64,000 nt of DNA, taken from an uncultured Adlercreutzia sp. (lineage in GTDB: Bacteria > Actinomycetota > Coriobacteriia > Coriobacteriales > Eggerthellaceae). Shown here in pieces: positions 56,507 to 64,000 of this stretch. The notes under the pieces were generated by a model. The model saw only the letters and a program-made list of their open reading frames with translations. It had not been told where the DNA came from and did not search any database. Position numbers and translations under genes: made by a program. The stretch covers positions 186,001-250,000 of the forward strand of contig NZ_CAUASN010000001.1 of the NCBI RefSeq assembly GCF_958431955.1, given 5' to 3'. Numbering within the stretch: the stretch's first letter is position 1; each line of letters opens with the position of its first letter.

Positions 56507-57961
56507 CTATTGCTCCCACTGGTTCACGAAGTCGATGGCCTCCTGCTTGGAATGAACGCCCAGCTTCTCGTAGAGATGTTGCACGTGGGCGCGCAAGGTG
56601 CCGTGGGCGATCACGAGGGCCGCCTCCATTTCCGCGAACGACTTGCCCTCGGCCATGAGGGCGAGCACCTCCTCCTCCCGGTGCGTGAGGCCGTACTGCC
56701 GCGCAATAAGGGTGCAGCGGTACATGCGGTCTTGCAGGTAGTCGCGTACGGCGATGGGTTGCGCGTCGTCGTCGTGCGGGGCGCGACGGAACGCCTTGAT
56801 GCCCCAGGTGGCCGTGAAGGGGTTCTCGGTGAGCAGGAACAGGCAGGCGGCCATCACGGCCAGGGCCACGCCAGCCAGCACGCCATCGGCGAGGGAAAGT
56901 TGGCCGGCCAGGGCCATCTCCCGCAGCCAGTTTCCAAACTGTCCGCTGGGGGCCGTCAGCACGATGGCGGCAGCCTGCACGATGCCGAAGAGCCATTCAG
57001 CGCGGGCATGGTAGCTGAAGCAGATGTTACTCAAGGTGCACAGCACGAACAGCATGAACCCGTAGTATCCGATGCTGATGAGCAGTTTGCCGGCGCCCCA
57101 GCCTCCATCTGGCCCTTGGACGCCGCACCAGAGCAGTGCCGCCATGGCGAGCAGTCCCGATATTTTGGCGATGGCCGTGGCCTCAATCCGCAGGAACAGC
57201 GTGAGAGCCGCTGCGAGGGCGGCCAGGCCTGCCAAAAGGCGTCCCAGCTCGCTGGGCACCATGGCGTTTCCCTCGAAGTGGGTCACAATGCCGAAGGCCA
57301 CCGTGAAAGCGGCTACCAGCACGATGGGCCGCCACGGCACGCGCCACTGCACCGGCCCCTCCTCGACGGAGCTGTCGGCGCGGGGCAGCCGGCTGCTCAG
57401 GTGCAGCAGCGCGCATGATACGCCCGGCAGCAGCAGAAGGGCGGCGAAGAAAGCGGGGGTGCCCAGGGCATCCACCACGAAATAGATGCAGGCGCCCAGT
57501 GCGAAGGAACCGCTGTAGGCGATGAGGGCCGTCTTCGGGGGATGGGCGCTTATCTGGTTCGCCCACATGAGGAACAGACCCACCGTTGCCGCGCTGTAGC
57601 AGACGATGGCGGCCGCATCCAGGGCGAACAAGCCCCAGGTTGCGGCAGCGAATTCCAAAAGGGGAAACAGTATGCTCAGAACGCCGCAGCCAATGAACAC
57701 CGGCCGCGTCCACAGAGTGCGCTCGGTGCGGTGGGCGAGCACGGCGACAAAGAGGTATCCCAGGGCGGTGAGCGCTGACAGCAGGAAGAGCCGCCCGATG
57801 GGGGAGGAGAGGGCCGCGATGTCCAGCTCGATCTCCAGCGAGACGGCCAGCGAGCTCCATGCGGTGAACACGCCGAAGCCGAGGAGGCGCGACGGGAAGA
57901 GCTCGACGCCCCGTGCGGGAGAGGCGCTCTGCGCGCCGGTATCAGCGGTCGTGTGCTCCAT
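56507..57961 (-). CDS. LuxR-type regulator with multi-helix membrane sensor domain
   Basis: 484 residues from the ATG at 57959-57961, chosen for GGGAGGA nine bases upstream; ATGs at 57991 and 58027 are alternatives. About 12 helices precede the C-terminal LuxR domain: LTHREEEVLALMAEGKSFAEMEAALVIAHGTLRAHVQHLYEKLGVHSKQEAIDFV. It is convergent with the AprAB-like operon and divergent from the flavoprotein at 58276. The divergent gene is the likelier target. Confidence 0.9.
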   Translation of the reverse strand: MEHTTADTGAQSASPARGVELFPSRLLGFGVFTAWSSLAVSLEIELDIAALSSPIGRLFLLSALTALGYLFVAVLAHRTERTLWTRPVFIGCGVLSILFPLLEFAAATWGLFALDAAAIVCYSAATVGLFLMWANQISAHPPKTALIAYSGSFALGACIYFVVDALGTPAFFAALLLLPGVSCALLHLSSRLPRADSSVEEGPVQWRVPWRPIVLVAAFTVAFGIVTHFEGNAMVPSELGRLLAGLAALAAALTLFLRIEATAIAKISGLLAMAALLWCGVQGPDGGWGAGKLLISIGYYGFMLFVLCTLSNICFSYHARAEWLFGIVQAAAIVLTAPSGQFGNWLREMALAGQLSLADGVLAGVALAVMAACLFLLTENPFTATWGIKAFRRAPHDDDAQPIAVRDYLQDRMYRCTLIARQYGLTHREEEVLALMAEGKSFAEMEAALVIAHGTLRAHVQHLYEKLGVHSKQEAIDFVNQWEQ

Positions 57962-58275
57962 GGCGAAGGTTTCCTCCCGAGTCCTTTGCATTCCCGCAAG
58001 GGGCGTTGCCGTTGTCGTGGATGCCATTGTACCAAGAGCATCGCCGCGAAATGCCGAGCGCGGTTTTTTCGCGCCTCGTGAGGGCTGCGAGCCGTTTTCC
58101 CTTATGAGGAGAGGGTGCCTAGAAAACTAGACTTCCTCTCAGCGGAGAAAAATAGGCGCATGCAGACGGGAAATAGGCCGCAAAGTAGTCCTTCCGAGGC
58201 GCGGCGGTGCCCTATGGTGCGTCGTGGCGGCGCAAGGGATGCCGCCGAGTAACTTCGACCTAATGGAGGGACAAC
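57962..58275. other. Divergent regulatory region, LuxR gene and flavoprotein
   Basis: About 314 bases without a gene. A small dyad CTAG-AAAA-CTAG lies at 58119-58130, roughly mid-way, and is a candidate LuxR site, though it is short. The right end holds the TGGAGGG ribosome site of the flavoprotein. No clear promoter boxes were found. Confidence 0.4.
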
Positions 58276-60096
58276 ATGATGGAGAGCATCTCGCGACGCA
58301 ACGCACTGAAGATGGGCGCCGGGGCCGTGGCCGCCGCTGCCGTGGCGGGCCTTGCCGGCTGCGCGCCGAAGACCCCCGCCGAGGCTGAGGCCGCTTCCGG
58401 GAACGCCGCGGCCGCCACGACCGCCGGCACGCGCTACACCAAGGCCGACAACAGCGACGAGATCGGCATCGTGCACGATGCCGCAAGCGAGGAGGACTTC
58501 GACGTCGTCGTGGTGGGCGCGGGCATGGCCGGCGTCGTATGCGCCATGGTGGCCGCCGAGCAGGCCCCGGATGCCAAGATCCTCCTGACGGAGGCCCAGG
58601 GCATCTGCGGCGGCGGCACGAACTTCGCCGAGCAGCCCGACATGCCGGCCCAGGGCAGCGACTGGATCACCGCCATGCAGGCCGCCGACGCCGAGGCAGC
58701 CACGTCCCACTTCGTGAAGGACGCCCGCCTCATCGCCGAGCGCGCCTACGACATCGGCCGCAACAGCGCCTGGATGTTCAAGAAGCACGCCGTGCCGCTG
58801 ACCATCAAGAACATGGCGCGCCTGCAGCAGACCCTCGCCTCCTTCGAGGCCGGCGAGCCCATCACCCGCTGGAACGGCCTGGCCGGCTACGAGGGCGGCA
58901 ACGGCTCGCTCACCATCCAGCGCCTCACGGGAGAGATCGACTCCGATCCGACGTACCAGAACGTCGAGATTCGCCTGAACACCCGCGGCTCGGCCCTGCT
59001 GCTCGACGGCGACGACGAGACGAAGGTCGTGGGCGTGCAGGTCATTGACGAGGGCGGCGATTACGTGAACCTGAACGCCAAGGCCGTGGTGCTCGCCTGC
59101 GGCGGCATGTCGAACAACCTTGAGCTTCTGCAGAACTACAGCAACCAGGAGCTTACGCACTGCTACTCCGTCGAGCAGAACCACTTCGGCGATGGCTTCC
59201 TCATGGCCGAGCAGACGGCTCACGGCCGCTGCAAGACCATCGCGTTGTCCAGCATGCAGGGCGCGGTGAACGGCATGCACTATCAATCGTGGCTGAATCT
59301 GGCGGTGGGCCAGACCCCCACGGCCCTGTTCGTGAACCAGGAGGGCACGCGCTTCGCCGACGAGAACCTCTACCGCATCACCGACCAGCCCGACCTCGAC
59401 AACATCAACCGCAGCAAGCTCGTCGAGGGGCAGGGTGCCGTGTACTCCATTCTCGGCTCCAACCTGCTCGACTACTACAAGGAGAACAAGCTGCCGGGCA
59501 TGACCATGAGCTTCTACGGCGACGGTCAGGACGAGCGCCCCTACGATCTGGACGCCGATTTGGAGGAGTACGCCGATCTGGACACCGTGTTCAAGGGCGA
59601 CACCCTGGAGGAGCTGGCCGAGGCCATGGGCGTGCCGGCCGATGCCCTCGTGGAGACGGTGACCACCTACGACGCCGATGCGGCGGCCGGTGCCGACAGC
59701 GCCTTCGCTAAGGACGCGGAGTACCTCGTGGCTATCGGCGATGCCCCCTACTACGGCTTCAAGCTGAGTTCGCTCATCGTGAACACCAACGGCGGCGTGC
59801 GCGTCGATCACGACTGCCGCGTGGTCGATCAGGACTACAACCCCATCGAGGGCCTCTACGCCGCGGGCCTCACGGTGTCGGGCTTCGTGTCCGATGTGTA
59901 CGAGACCGGCAACTGCCAGTGCGTGTCCATCTGGAGCGGCAGCAAGGCCGCCCGCAGCCTCGTGGAGCAGTGCCTGGGCGGCACCGTGGCCGACGACTGG
60001 TTCGGCGATGCCGAGTGGAACAACGCCACCGACCTGCCGGTGTTCGCCAACCAGGACGACTACGACGCCTTCGTGGCCGGTAACGCCACCGCTTAA
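58276..60096 (+). CDS. Tat-exported FAD reductase, fumarate/urocanate reductase family
   Basis: 606 residues. The signal ISRRNALKMGAG ends in GLAGC, so it is a likely Tat lipoprotein. FAD binding: VVVVGAGMAGVVCAMVAAEQAP near residue 76. The central FAD_binding_2 domain includes AKAVVLACGGMSNN and the C-terminal IEGLYAAGLTVSGFVSDVYETGNC. No cytochrome or ferredoxin gene accompanies it, so its electron donor must be encoded elsewhere. It is divergent from a membrane LuxR regulator. The acceptor is unknown. Confidence 0.88.
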   Translation: MMESISRRNALKMGAGAVAAAAVAGLAGCAPKTPAEAEAASGNAAAATTAGTRYTKADNSDEIGIVHDAASEEDFDVVVVGAGMAGVVCAMVAAEQAPDAKILLTEAQGICGGGTNFAEQPDMPAQGSDWITAMQAADAEAATSHFVKDARLIAERAYDIGRNSAWMFKKHAVPLTIKNMARLQQTLASFEAGEPITRWNGLAGYEGGNGSLTIQRLTGEIDSDPTYQNVEIRLNTRGSALLLDGDDETKVVGVQVIDEGGDYVNLNAKAVVLACGGMSNNLELLQNYSNQELTHCYSVEQNHFGDGFLMAEQTAHGRCKTIALSSMQGAVNGMHYQSWLNLAVGQTPTALFVNQEGTRFADENLYRITDQPDLDNINRSKLVEGQGAVYSILGSNLLDYYKENKLPGMTMSFYGDGQDERPYDLDADLEEYADLDTVFKGDTLEELAEAMGVPADALVETVTTYDADAAAGADSAFAKDAEYLVAIGDAPYYGFKLSSLIVNTNGGVRVDHDCRVVDQDYNPIEGLYAAGLTVSGFVSDVYETGNCQCVSIWSGSKAARSLVEQCLGGTVADDWFGDAEWNNATDLPVFANQDDYDAFVAGNATA

Positions 60097-60402
60097 GGCT
60101 TCCTTCGCGCTCAACGGCGCGGTCGCCGAGGGTTCTGCACAGATTCCTCGGCGATGCGCCTCGCCTTGCATTTCCCGGAAGCCGCGCTCCCTCCCTGCGG
60201 CTCCTCTTCGGCCGCCCCTGCCCGGGGCGGCCCTCGCTTTTCCGGGCGCCATCCGGCAGGCCGATGCGCATCGCGCATGCCGAGGCTGGTGGCGCGGTCG
60301 CGTCACCTCGGCTTCAAACCTTAAGAATTGCCGAGCATTTGCCTGGGGCTTGCGGAAGTGGGGTAGTATGGTCACCGTATGTTTTGGGGTGAAAGGACGA
60401 CC
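60097..60402. other. Intergenic region with two hairpins
   Basis: About 306 bases without a gene. A 9-bp hairpin (TCGCCGAGG at 60123-60131 with its complement at 60146-60154) is followed by the stronger terminator at 60210-60242. The right third is probably the promoter region of the PH-domain operon; boxes are not clear. Confidence 0.45.
60210..60242 (+). terminator. Rho-independent terminator after flavoprotein
   Basis: GGCCGCCCC (60210-60218) pairs perfectly with GGGGCGGCC (60224-60232) around a 5-base loop, followed by CTCGCTTTT. It lies 114 bases after the flavoprotein stop. Confidence 0.7.
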
Positions 60403-60894
60403 ATGAGAGACATGCCCGCAAACCAGCTGAATCCGCGCATCAAGAACGTGTGGCGCATCAGCGACGCCATCTGGATCATCATCGCCTTCGCGTGCTGCTT
60501 CGCCCCCTTCGCCATCATCGGCGCCGTCGCGCCTGAAGAGGAGTGGGCGAGTTTTGTGGCCCTCGTAGTAGCGGTGGTGTTCGCGGTGCTGTTCATCGTG
60601 TGCGTTATTGCGCTGCCGCCCATCCGCTACGCCCGCTGGCGCTACGAGCTGACGCCCGACTACCTGGACATCGCCCGGGGCATCTTCTGGCGCAAGCGTT
60701 TCATCATCCCGTTCATCCGCGTGCAGAACACCGATACGCGCCAGGGGCCGGTGCTGCGCGCCTTCGGGCTCTCCAGCGTGACCGTGGCCACGGCGGCCGG
60801 CGAGCACGAGATTCCCGGGCTGGCCAACGAGGAGGCCGACGTGCTGCGCGACCGTGCGGCCGAGCTTGCCCGTCTGGCCCGAGAGGACGTGTAA
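60403..60894 (+). CDS. YdbS-like PH-domain membrane protein
   Basis: 163 residues from the ATG at 60403 (GAAAGGACGACC upstream). Two hydrophobic helices (about 20-45 and 50-72) are followed by a bacterial PH domain (YARWRYELTPDYLDIARGIFWRKRFIIPFIRVQNTDTRQGPVLRAFG in part). It overlaps the next gene by one base (TAATG). YdbS/YdbT pairs are widespread; in Bacillus they have been linked to tolerance of a bacteriocin. No enzymatic role is known. Confidence 0.87.
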   Translation: MRDMPANQLNPRIKNVWRISDAIWIIIAFACCFAPFAIIGAVAPEEEWASFVALVVAVVFAVLFIVCVIALPPIRYARWRYELTPDYLDIARGIFWRKRFIIPFIRVQNTDTRQGPVLRAFGLSSVTVATAAGEHEIPGLANEEADVLRDRAAELARLAREDV

Positions 60895-62885
60895 TGGGTG
60901 CCCCGCAGCAGCCGGGCGTGCCGCCCGCATCCCAGCAGCCGCCGGCGCCCGTGCAGCCCGCGGCGCAGCCTGTGCCCCCGTCCGGCCCAGCCGTGCCCCC
61001 GCCCGATCCCGTACGGCATCACGTGCACCACAGCTACATTTGGCTGGAAAGCCTGCGCACCCTCGTGATCGTGGGGCTCGTCCTCGTCGTGGGGAACTTC
61101 TCCACGATTGCCGGCGTTGTAGCCGATGGCGGCCTGGGCGGCTTTCCTGCGGGAATTGCCCTTGCGCTCGTGGCCGGCGGCACGCTCGTGCTCATCCTCG
61201 TGGTGTTCGGCATCGTGGCGGTCACGCGGGTTGTCGGCTACAAGCACCTCTACTTCACCGTGGGGCCCTACGAGTTCACGCTGTACTCGGGTATCTTCAA
61301 CAAGAAGCAGGCCCACGTGCCCTACCAGCGCGTGCAGTCGGTGGATCAGCGCGCCACGCTGCTCCAGCGCATCTTCGGCGTGTGCACGGTGTCCATCGAT
61401 ACGGCCGGCGGCGCCGCGAACAGCGCGGTGATCGTGCCCTACCTGACCAAGCAGCAGGCGGAATGGCTGCGCACCGAGCTGTACGAGCGCAAGGCCTCCC
61501 TCGCGCGCCTGGATGCCTTCCATGCCGCCGAGGCCGCCGCGAAGGCCGAGGGGCGGCCCTTCCCGCCAGCGACTGCGGGCGCATCTGACGTGCCGGCTGC
61601 TCCCGGCATCTCCGCCGCGGCCGCCGCGCCGGCTCCCGGCGTTCCCGTCGCCGCACCCGCCACGGCTCCCGGCAACGTGCTCGACATCGGAGCTGCGGCT
61701 TGGGACGAGGTGGGCGGCGTGTTCGCGGGGGGCGCGGTGGATACCGGTCGCGTCACCTTCGAGTACGGACTCACCAACAAGGAGCTCTTCCTCACGGGGC
61801 TGTCGGGTACCACCTCGGCCGGCCTTATCTTGGCCGGTCTCATCGTCGGCGTGCTGCAACTCGTGGGCACCGCCTTCGACCTGTTCGGGAACGCCGCCAA
61901 TACGGTGGTGGAAGGCGCGGTGAGCTATGTGGCCTCCGAGGCCACCGGTTACGTCGCCGGCATTGTGGCCGTTGCGGTCATCGTCGTCGTGCTCGTGCTG
62001 TGGCTGTTGTCGGCCGTGGGCACCTGCATCAGCTACGGCGGCTTCAAGGCGCGCCGCCGCGCCGGGCGTATTGAGGTGGAGTACGGCCTGCTTCAGCATA
62101 CCTTCCAGGGTATCGACGTGGACCGCGTGCAGTCGGTCGTCGTCAAGCAGAGCTTCATCCGGCGCCTCTTCGGCTACTGCGAGCTGTCCCTCGGTAAGAT
62201 CGATGCCGTCCAGGGCGAGGAGGCCCAAAAGCAGCAGAGCACGCTGGCCCAACAGGGCGTCATCGTGCATCCCTTCGTGAAGATGAGCCGTGTGCCCGAG
62301 ATCCTGGCCGGCCTCATCCCCGAGTTCGCCGACTTGCCGTGCGAGTCCAAGCCGGTGGCGAAGGTGGCGCTGCGCCGTGCGCTCGTGCGCCGCTGCATCA
62401 TCCAGGGCGGCGGCTTCTGGCTGGCGCTGCTGGCCGCGGCCGGCATCGTCCTCATAAACGGCCTGGTGGGCGCAGCCGACGCGGGCACCCTCGTCTTCGA
62501 CGACTACGACGACGCGGTCATGCTGGGCCTCGCCTACACCTACGGGCGCGGCGTGCTCGTGGCCCTGATCGCCCTGGCCGCCGTGCTCCTCGTCATCGAC
62601 GCGGTGGGGGCGGTGCTGTGGGCCCGCGAGTCGAGCTTCGCCTACAACCGCCGCTTCATGCAGGTGAGCAACGGCGGCCTCTCGCGCACCACGGTCAGCT
62701 TCCCGCGCCAGAAGATCCAGTTCGCCTGCGCGCGCAGCAACCCGCTCCAGCGCCGTGCGGGCACGCGCACGCTTCTGGCCACCACGGCCGCTGGCACGGG
62801 CGGCACCACCACCTCGCTCATCGACGTGGGCGTGGAAGATGCCGCAGCCTGGCTCGACTGGATGAAGCCCGGCGGCAATCGATGA
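60894..62885 (+). CDS. YdbT-like protein with repeated PH domains
   Basis: 663 residues from the ATG at 60894, coupled to the previous gene by TAATG. A Pro/Ala/Gln-rich head of about 40 residues precedes the first helix pair. Three segments each contain helices followed by a PH-like domain: YFTVGPYEFTLYSGIFNKKQAHVPYQRVQSVDQ, then IEVEYGLLQHTFQGIDVDRVQSVVV, then FMQVSNGGLSRTTVSFPRQKIQF. A long Ala/Pro-rich linker lies at about 215-265. This matches the DUF304-rich YdbT family. Confidence 0.87.
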   Translation: MGAPQQPGVPPASQQPPAPVQPAAQPVPPSGPAVPPPDPVRHHVHHSYIWLESLRTLVIVGLVLVVGNFSTIAGVVADGGLGGFPAGIALALVAGGTLVLILVVFGIVAVTRVVGYKHLYFTVGPYEFTLYSGIFNKKQAHVPYQRVQSVDQRATLLQRIFGVCTVSIDTAGGAANSAVIVPYLTKQQAEWLRTELYERKASLARLDAFHAAEAAAKAEGRPFPPATAGASDVPAAPGISAAAAAPAPGVPVAAPATAPGNVLDIGAAAWDEVGGVFAGGAVDTGRVTFEYGLTNKELFLTGLSGTTSAGLILAGLIVGVLQLVGTAFDLFGNAANTVVEGAVSYVASEATGYVAGIVAVAVIVVVLVLWLLSAVGTCISYGGFKARRRAGRIEVEYGLLQHTFQGIDVDRVQSVVVKQSFIRRLFGYCELSLGKIDAVQGEEAQKQQSTLAQQGVIVHPFVKMSRVPEILAGLIPEFADLPCESKPVAKVALRRALVRRCIIQGGGFWLALLAAAGIVLINGLVGAADAGTLVFDDYDDAVMLGLAYTYGRGVLVALIALAAVLLVIDAVGAVLWARESSFAYNRRFMQVSNGGLSRTTVSFPRQKIQFACARSNPLQRRAGTRTLLATTAAGTGGTTTSLIDVGVEDAAAWLDWMKPGGNR

Positions 62886-62892
62886 TCATCGG

Positions 62893-62920
62893 GGGCGGCT
62901 TTGAGCCGCCCTCTCTCTTT
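62893..62920 (+). terminator. Rho-independent terminator
   Basis: GGGCGGCT (62893-62900) pairs with AGCCGCCC (62904-62911) around TTG, followed by TCTCTCTTT. It begins 8 bases after the YdbT-like stop. Confidence 0.7.
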
Positions 62921-62949
62921 CCCGAGGGAAGTATGGTAAAGTACCCGCC

Positions 62950-63807
62950 ATGACGAAGACAGATGACACCACCCCCAAAGCCGGCTTCCTGGAGTTTCTG
63001 AAGCCGGGTCGCCGCGAGAGCGTGTCCGAGGATGAGATCAAGGACATGGTCGCCGACAACAAAGAGCTGCTCGACGACGAGAAGCGCATGATCAACGACA
63101 TCCTCGATCTGGCCGACATGACGGTGCGCGAGATCATGAAGCCCCGTGTGGACATGATCATGGCCGAGGACGTGGAGCCGGCGCGCACGGCGCTGGACCG
63201 CATGCGCGGCACGGGCTACTCCCGCCTGCCCGTGTACCACGAGGAAGTGGACGACGTCATCGGCATCGTGAACTACAAGGACCTCATCGGCCCGCTCATG
63301 GACGGCCGCATCGAGGGCCCTGTGTCCGACTTCATGTTCGAGCCGCTCTACGTGCCCGAGACCAAGAACGTGCTGGCGCTGCTCTCGGAGCTTCAGGCCG
63401 CGCGCATGCAGATGGCCATCGTGGTGGACGAGTACGGCGGCACCGACGGGCTCATCACCATGGAGGACATCGTAGAGGAGATCGTGGGCGAGATCGCCGA
63501 CGAGACCGACCGCGACCGCGAGCTCGTAAGCGCCGTCGGCCCCGATCAGTGGCGCTGCGACGGGCGCTTCCCCGTGGAGGACGCCATGGAGCTCGGTTGG
63601 CCTTTGGAGGAGTCCGACGACTACGAGACCGTGGCCGGCTGGCTTATCCACACCTTCGATTTCGTGCCGAAGGTGGGCGACGAGTTCGTGGTGGACGGCT
63701 TCTCCTTCAAGGTGGAGAAGATGCGCCGCAGCCGCATCTCGGTCATCCGCGTGCGCAAGCTTTCCGATGAGGAAGCGAGTTGTGGAGAGGCCTCCTCAAC
63801 TAACTGA
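62950..63807 (+). CDS. CBS-domain protein, CorC/HlyC type
   Basis: 285 residues. An N-terminal helix (VSEDEIKDMVADNKELLDDEKRMINDILDLADMTVREIM) leads into two CBS domains (about 75-195, with GYSRLPVYHEEVDDVIGIVNYKDL and MAIVVDEYGGTDGLITMEDIVEEIVGEI). The C-terminal CorC_HlyC domain follows (DGRFPVEDAMELGW, then VGDEFVVDGFSFKVEKM). The membrane DUF21 domain of CNNM-like proteins is absent, as in CorC/YbeX. It is likely a cytosolic protein linked to magnesium homeostasis. Confidence 0.92.
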   Translation: MTKTDDTTPKAGFLEFLKPGRRESVSEDEIKDMVADNKELLDDEKRMINDILDLADMTVREIMKPRVDMIMAEDVEPARTALDRMRGTGYSRLPVYHEEVDDVIGIVNYKDLIGPLMDGRIEGPVSDFMFEPLYVPETKNVLALLSELQAARMQMAIVVDEYGGTDGLITMEDIVEEIVGEIADETDRDRELVSAVGPDQWRCDGRFPVEDAMELGWPLEESDDYETVAGWLIHTFDFVPKVGDEFVVDGFSFKVEKMRRSRISVIRVRKLSDEEASCGEASSTN

Positions 63808-63904
63808 TCGTCAATACATCGGCAGGCTTCCAATACCACCTGCAGGAATGTTTCCGGCGGCGTTTGTCAAGCGAACAAAACGTGAACATCGGCCGTTGCC
63901 GTTT

Positions 63905-63932
63905 TTGCCCTCGGTGCCAACTAAGGTAAAAT
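63905..63932 (+). promoter_or_regulatory. Possible promoter for a gene beyond the right edge
   Basis: TTGCCC (63905-63910) and TAAAAT (63927-63932) are separated by 16 bases in a stretch of otherwise non-coding DNA. No gene begins before the window ends at 64000, so the target would be outside. Support is limited to the two boxes. Confidence 0.3.
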
Positions 63933-64000
63933 AGCCGAGTCGAAAACAGCATAGCGCAGACATCTTGCAGCAAACCACCCACCCTAATACAACACGCTGC

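Noticed and set aside
54003..56996. 997-codon open frame antisense to the AprAB-like genes
   Set aside because: It covers two clear sense-strand genes and a terminator, and its product is low-complexity.
58102..60930. 942-codon open frame antisense to the third flavoprotein
   Set aside because: Shadow of a well-supported flavoprotein gene, with no ribosome site or recognisable fold.
1..64000. CRISPR arrays, tRNA or rRNA genes, complete insertion sequences, prophage
   Set aside because: I found no regularly spaced repeats, no cloverleaf-like sequences with conserved arms, no intact transposase or integrase and no phage structural genes by reading both strands. A dedicated RNA search could still find a small RNA.

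Overview
The window is high-GC, densely coding DNA that looks like a chromosome of the family Eggerthellaceae (class Coriobacteriia, Actinomycetota). Grounds: several Tat-exported FAD reductases, each beside a LuxR-type regulator whose N-terminal half is a multi-helix membrane domain; a DmsABC-like molybdoenzyme operon; a one-domain GuaA; and many strong AGGAGG ribosome sites. I cannot settle the genus. I see no rRNA, tRNA, CRISPR array or complete insertion sequence.

Layout. 0-5.3 kb: an edge-truncated hypothetical gene, a 144-bp inverted-repeat element, a threonine-aldolase-type PLP enzyme, and a PadR/DUF1700/small membrane protein operon with a promoter-embedded operator. 3.7-7.8 kb: membrane LuxR regulator, multiheme lipoprotein cytochrome and Tat flavoprotein (respiratory module 1). 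8-10.8 kb: ArsC-like protein, AAA/DUF4143 ATPase, SRAP protein. 10.8-15.8 kb: TetR regulator divergent from a Tat molybdoenzyme/ferredoxin/NrfD operon. 16-29 kb: housekeeping and accessory genes (MFS pump, HsmA-like protein with a TetR and a perfect 40-bp palindromic operator, glutaminase, HAD phosphatase, a second DUF4143 ATPase, Sir2, HxlR and radical SAM pair, GNAT, ABC-F, YbaK). 29.2-34.4 kb: a response regulator/kinase/ABC ATPase/FtsX permease operon. 34.6-35.1 kb: a graveyard holding a truncated DUF4143 gene and a piece of a second response-regulator gene. 35-38 kb: SemiSWEET, XRE regulator, membrane protein.

37-46.3 kb is the most accessory-looking part. A minus-strand AbiEi/AbiEii toxin-antitoxin pair sits beside a methyltransferase and a YdeI-like protein; an AraC/GyrI regulator and a GyrI-like protein follow; then comes an RNA ligase of the DraRnl type paired with a metallophosphoesterase; then a second, diverged AbiEi/AbiEii pair. 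Both AbiE operons have their own 17-bp inverted-repeat operator. The ligase/phosphoesterase pair, with its enzymatic motifs intact and placed between two nucleotidyltransferase toxins, is my best candidate for an undescribed nucleic-acid repair or defence cassette.

46.6-52.2 kb: GuaA synthetase subunit, a large Na+/H+ antiporter, and a BceRS-like two-component system without its ABC transporter. 52.2-56.4 kb: membrane LuxR, AprA-like Tat flavoprotein and AprB-like ferredoxin (module 2). 56.5-60.1 kb: membrane LuxR divergent from another Tat flavoprotein (module 3). 60.4-63.8 kb: two PH-domain (YdbS/YdbT-like) membrane proteins and a CBS-domain CorC-like protein. All family names come from reading the protein sequences and from memory of the families; no database search was run.
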